DNA of 64,000 nt from Thermodesulfobacteriota bacterium (GTDB lineage: Bacteria; Desulfobacterota; QYQD01): NCBI GenBank assembly GCA_031082315.1, contig JAVHLC010000003.1:124001-188000 (forward strand), given 5' to 3'. Positions 60,848-64,000 of the stretch are shown here, piece by piece. The notes below the pieces were generated by a model that worked only from the letters and a program-made list of their open reading frames with translations, did not search any database and had not been told where the DNA came from. The stretch's first letter is position 1. Each line of letters begins with the position of its first letter. Both the position numbers and the translations under genes were made by a program.

Positions 60848-62281
60848 TTGCCTCTGACACCGGAAAAGTTGGAATCCGTCAGGCCCTTTAAATTAGTCAA
60901 ATTTTTTTCATTCAGCAGCTTGGCGGTCATCTTTATTTTTACTTTCGCCCTTACCTACATAATATCCGACCGGGCACGTACGGTCTTGCTCAAGAAGAGC
61001 GAGGAGTATGCCCTGCTGCTCGCTGAGAATCTGAATCACCAGGTATATCTGCAATTTGTGGTCCCTACCGCTATCGCCTATGGTTCGATAAGTCTGCGTG
61101 ATCCGGAGCAGTTTTCCCTTATAGATAGGGTGGTGCGCAATACTATCCACAGTTTTCGCATTGACAGCGTTAATATCTATGACGCCGGCGAAAACATTAT
61201 CGTGTACAGCACCGATCCATCCATGGTAGGCAAAAGGAACCTGGGGGGGATGGAGTATAAGCTCGCCTTGCGCGGGCAGCATTCTTCACATCTCGTTTCC
61301 CGGGGAAGTAGCTGGTTCTTCTGGGCCGGAGGCGGCGGCGGAGAGAAAAAATTAAAGACATATATACCATTTCGGCATGAAAAAGTCCTTACCTGGAAGA
61401 CGGGGCCGATAATGGGTGTCTTTGAGATAACCCAGGACCTTTCCCTGGATTATGAGACCATTCAAAGATTTCTGATTATGGTGGTTATAACCTCTACGGC
61501 TATTATGATGATCCTTTTCGTGGTCTTGAGACTTATTGTGGCCCGGGCCGACCGGATTATCTACAAACGAGTCCTTGAGCAGCGCAAGCTGGAAGAACAG
61601 CTCCATCAGGCCGAAAAACTGGCCAGTTTAGGAAAGATGGTGGCGGCTGTATCCCATGAGATAAAGAGCCCCCTGGGAATTATCCGGAGCACGGCAGAAA
61701 TACTGGAAAATAAGGTTAAGGCCTTTGACCCCCAGAATCGCCTGGCATCAATAGTTGTGGCTGAGTCCAATCGCTTAAACCGCATTGTAACCGAATTTCT
61801 GGATTTTGCCCGCCCCCAGATCCCGCATTTTGTCAGATGTAATGTAATAGAGATTATAGAAAAAAATCTTAATTTTCTTGATCCGGAATTGAACAAAAGC
61901 GGTATTCGTGTGGAGAAAAATCTTGCATCTGGCGAGGTCATTATTGATGGCGATCCAGACCTTCTTTACCGGGTGCTCTTAAACATATTTGTCAATGCCA
62001 TTCAGGCCATGCCGGACGGCGGAGATTTGATGGTTGGCTTAACCGTCGCCGGTAAGCCGGAGCGCCTGGAAATATCAGTAAGAGATACAGGGACAGGGAT
62101 TTCGCCGGAGGATATATCCAGGGTATTTGAGCCGTTCTTCACCACAAAGCACAAGGGAAGCGGTCTTGGACTGGCTATAGTGAAAAATATCGTTGAGGGA
62201 CACGGTGGAACAATAAGAATCGAAAATGAAGCGGGGAAGGGCGCTATGTTTATTATAGACCTTCCGGTCAGGCATGCATGA
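60848..62281 (+). CDS. Membrane sensor histidine kinase, orphan
   Basis: A 477-aa kinase with TTG start, AGGAG 5 bp ahead. Domain order: TM1 (SLAVIFIFTFALTYII, about 24-40), a 165-residue periplasmic sensor, TM2 (FLIMVVITSTAIMMILFVVL, about 206-225), a coiled linker (LEEQLHQAEKLASLGKM), HisKA with phospho-acceptor H270 in VSHEIKSPLG, and HATPase with NIFVNAIQAMPDGG, DTGTGISPEDI and GSGLGLAIV. NtrB-like. No response regulator lies next to it. Start 8 bp after pgi suggests co-transcription. Confidence 0.9.
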   Translation: MPLTPEKLESVRPFKLVKFFSFSSLAVIFIFTFALTYIISDRARTVLLKKSEEYALLLAENLNHQVYLQFVVPTAIAYGSISLRDPEQFSLIDRVVRNTIHSFRIDSVNIYDAGENIIVYSTDPSMVGKRNLGGMEYKLALRGQHSSHLVSRGSSWFFWAGGGGGEKKLKTYIPFRHEKVLTWKTGPIMGVFEITQDLSLDYETIQRFLIMVVITSTAIMMILFVVLRLIVARADRIIYKRVLEQRKLEEQLHQAEKLASLGKMVAAVSHEIKSPLGIIRSTAEILENKVKAFDPQNRLASIVVAESNRLNRIVTEFLDFARPQIPHFVRCNVIEIIEKNLNFLDPELNKSGIRVEKNLASGEVIIDGDPDLLYRVLLNIFVNAIQAMPDGGDLMVGLTVAGKPERLEISVRDTGTGISPEDISRVFEPFFTTKHKGSGLGLAIVKNIVEGHGGTIRIENEAGKGAMFIIDLPVRHA

Positions 62282-62313
62282 TGGCGAGGAGCTTAATTTA
62301 TCGCCGGAAGCGG

Positions 62314-62670
62314 TCAGGCTAACACATCGAATAGCTTTCCCAGGAGCTCATCTTCAGCCCTTATAGCCTTGAGATTAGCGGTGTAGGCCCGTTGTACGGT
62401 CATAAGACCGGTCATCTCTTCCTCCAGGGCTACATTGGATGATTCCTGAGTTTCAGCAGTCCCATCTTCAGCCGGCAAGGGAACGCCGGGCGTATTAATC
62501 TTGTTTATCGATACGGTAACGCCGGACGGATCGGCTTCCTGGAGAACTGCCCGACTTTTTTTAAACCCATTTGTGTTCACATTGGCGACATTATTAGCCG
62601 TGACCCCAAGCTTCTGTCCCAGTGCTTGAAAGGCAGATAAGGCCGGATATGCAGCATTCAACATCGACAT
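62314..62670 (-). CDS. Flagellar basal-body rod/hook-type protein, isolated
   Basis: A 118-aa protein: AAYPALSAFQALGQKLGVTANNVANVNTNGFKKSRAVLQ is the conserved N-terminal rod/hook motif (ANNVANVNTNGFK), and NVALEEEMTGLMTVQRAYTANLKAIRAEDELLGKLFDVLA the C-terminal coiled coil. It is short like FlgB/FlgC, with the FlgC-like arrangement. No other flagellar genes are in the window, so it may be an orphan or a remnant of a distributed system. AGGAGGTG upstream on the minus strand. Confidence 0.8.
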   Translation of the reverse strand: MSMLNAAYPALSAFQALGQKLGVTANNVANVNTNGFKKSRAVLQEADPSGVTVSINKINTPGVPLPAEDGTAETQESSNVALEEEMTGLMTVQRAYTANLKAIRAEDELLGKLFDVLA

Positions 62671-62793
62671 ACACCTCCTTTTTAGAAAACCTTTCTACCC
62701 GATTATTCTTATCGGCATACTTTAGAAAGGACTTAAAATATGGGCCTTGGTTACTGCCCGGTAACGGTCTTGATATATTGATTTTTATACACT

Positions 62794-62825
62794 AACAGGC
62801 ATGTTATTGCCTGTTTTGTTTTTTT
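62794..62825 (+). terminator. Hairpin with T run upstream of the GT2 gene
   Basis: AACAGGCA and TGCCTGTT flank a TGTTAT loop, followed by TTGTTTTTTT. It is oriented to stop rightward transcription coming from the pgi-kinase side, or could act as a leader attenuator for the next gene 40 bp downstream. Confidence 0.55.
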
Positions 62826-62864
62826 CATGTTATAAGTTAAAGACATTAGGACTGGATTGTTGCT

Positions 62865-64000
62865 ATGACGAAAGAAAAGATACCAGAGCCCTTGACTTTT
62901 TTGGGGCTGGAGAATCCGGATGACCTTAAAAAGGCTGAAATAGTAGTAGGGATTCCTTCATATAACGAGGCCGAAGGTATTGCCCTGCCTACGGCTATGG
63001 CCGACGAAGGATTGCATGCCTATTTTAAGACTAAACAAGCGGCCATTATAAATTGCGACGCCTGTTCCACGGACAACACAAAAGAGGTATTCTTAGGCGT
63101 AAAGACCGCTACACCGAAAATCTACCTTTCTACCCCTCCAGGTGTCACCGGCAAAGGAAATAACATAAGAAATCTCTTTATCATGGCCCGAAGGCTTGGG
63201 GCCAGGGCCATTATTATGGTTGATGCCGACCTTAAGAGTATTACGCCGAAATGGATAAAGATGCTCGGGGAGCCGATTTTCAGCGGCTTTGGATATGTGG
63301 CCCCACTTTACGTAAGGCATAAATATAACAGCACCATAACGAACAATATTGCTTACCCCTTTAGCCGTATGCTTTACGGCCGGCGGGTGCGTCAACCTAT
63401 CGGCGGCGATTTTGGTTTTTCCGGACGGCTATTGCCATGTTATCTTAACCTGCCGCTGTGGAGCGAGGATGTCTCGCAATTTGGCATCGATATCTGGATG
63501 ACCACCATAGCCATGATGCAAAAGATGCCGATTTGTCAGTCTTTTATGGGACGGCCGAAGATACACCGGGCAAAAGATCCCGGGGCACAGTTGGGGCCTA
63601 TGTTTAAGCAGGTCATCGGGACTATCTTTGCCATGATGGGTCAGTTTTCTAATTACTGGTCCCACGTTAAGTGGAGTAAGCCTACGTCTATCTTTGGTTT
63701 CGGCTTGGGGGACATAGAGGAACCTCCACCGTTGGAGGTGAACGAGGATAATCTCTATCAGAAATTTCTGGACGGTTTTACAAATTACTCCAGTGTATGG
63801 GAACAGGTCCTGCAAAGAGAAACTTATAAGAAACTGGTCGAAATAAAAGGGCTGTCTCCGGGTTTATTTAACGTCCCTCCTCTGGTCTGGGCCTTGATCC
63901 TTTTTGATTTTGCGGTTGCGTATCACAAGGCGAAGATCGACCGAAGCACGTTATTAGAGGCGCTTATGCCCCTTTACTTCGGCAAGACGCTGTCTTTTGT
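62865..64000 (+). CDS. Glycosyltransferase family 2-type (glucosyl/mannosylglycerate synthase-like), 5' part
   Basis: The frame is open to the window end (378 codons). IVVGIPSYNEAEGIALPT (26-43) is the GT-A nucleotide loop, NCDACSTDNTKEVF (63-76) the next strand, GKGNNIRNLF the GK element and IIMVDADLKS (117-124) the DxD metal site at D120/D122. YVAPLYVRHKYNSTITNNIAYP and GGDFGFSGRLL are the acceptor parts known from glucosylglycerate/GpgS-type synthases of compatible solutes. Further C-terminal residues lie outside the window. Family assignment is moderate. Confidence 0.75.
   Translation, partial: MTKEKIPEPLTFLGLENPDDLKKAEIVVGIPSYNEAEGIALPTAMADEGLHAYFKTKQAAIINCDACSTDNTKEVFLGVKTATPKIYLSTPPGVTGKGNNIRNLFIMARRLGARAIIMVDADLKSITPKWIKMLGEPIFSGFGYVAPLYVRHKYNSTITNNIAYPFSRMLYGRRVRQPIGGDFGFSGRLLPCYLNLPLWSEDVSQFGIDIWMTTIAMMQKMPICQSFMGRPKIHRAKDPGAQLGPMFKQVIGTIFAMMGQFSNYWSHVKWSKPTSIFGFGLGDIEEPPPLEVNEDNLYQKFLDGFTNYSSVWEQVLQRETYKKLVEIKGLSPGLFNVPPLVWALILFDFAVAYHKAKIDRSTLLEALMPLYFGKTLSF

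Overview
The window looks like a chromosomal contig from a Desulfobacterota (deltaproteobacterial) lineage. This rests on gene content only: a DUF1015 protein, a PxxKW cysteine-rich protein, a DUF39 homocysteine-synthesis protein, a TIGR03790-type secreted protein, the rplM-rpsI-argC and queA-tgt-yajC neighbourhoods, and very many intergenic palindromic repeats. No rRNA or species-level marker is present, so the placement is an inference.

Region 1 (about 1-21,960, all on +, visibly AT-richer than the right half) is a surface-polysaccharide operon. It starts inside a flippase and holds six glycosyltransferases, two alkaline-phosphatase-superfamily enzymes, three hexapeptide acyltransferases, an O-antigen ligase/polymerase, a methyltransferase, a WbpG-like PP-loop amidotransferase, a PaaK/CapK-like adenylating enzyme, a polysaccharide deacetylase and a large secreted protein of unknown function. 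Many genes overlap by 4 bp. Two decayed genes lie inside it: a LamG protein broken by an 87-bp palindromic insertion plus a frameshift, and a UDP-GlcNAc 2-epimerase 3' end.

Region 2 (about 21,960-30,770) is a repeat-rich toxin-antitoxin graveyard. Intact modules are VapBC (two), DUF4258/DUF2283, ParDE and DUF433/DUF5615. Broken modules are TumE-like, BrnTA and an RHH/PIN pair, with a sulfatase fragment among them. Several dispersed repeat families occur here, including a 138-bp near-identical direct repeat and a 140-bp MITE with perfect 16-bp TIRs and a TTCA target duplication that has landed inside another repeat.

Region 3 (30,770-45,160) returns to metabolism: GDP-fucose synthesis (gmd, fcl), APS kinase (cysC), phosphomannomutase, DciA-like, TrmN6-like, DUF1015, Hsp20, a CDP-alcohol phosphotransferase, then a CBS/acetyl-CoA synthetase/DUF39/LarE run and tRNA-Pro(CGG).

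Region 4 (45,160-48,420) is a small insertion behind tRNA-Pro. It carries a HEPN-like ORF, two sites that fold like integron attC sites around a kinase-fold ORF (an integrase-less cassette cluster), and a HigBA module whose promoter appears to give a leaderless toxin mRNA.

Region 5 (48,425-64,000) is core: zinc phospholipase C-like, queA, tgt, yajC, a LysM protein, rplM, rpsI, argC, truA, an aspartate-type aminotransferase, a PxxKW protein, dtd, pgi, an orphan sensor kinase, one lone flagellar rod-type gene and the 5' part of a GT2-type glycosyltransferase running off the end. Housekeeping intergenic spaces are filled with a composite hairpin repeat (at least five good copies) not seen in region 1.
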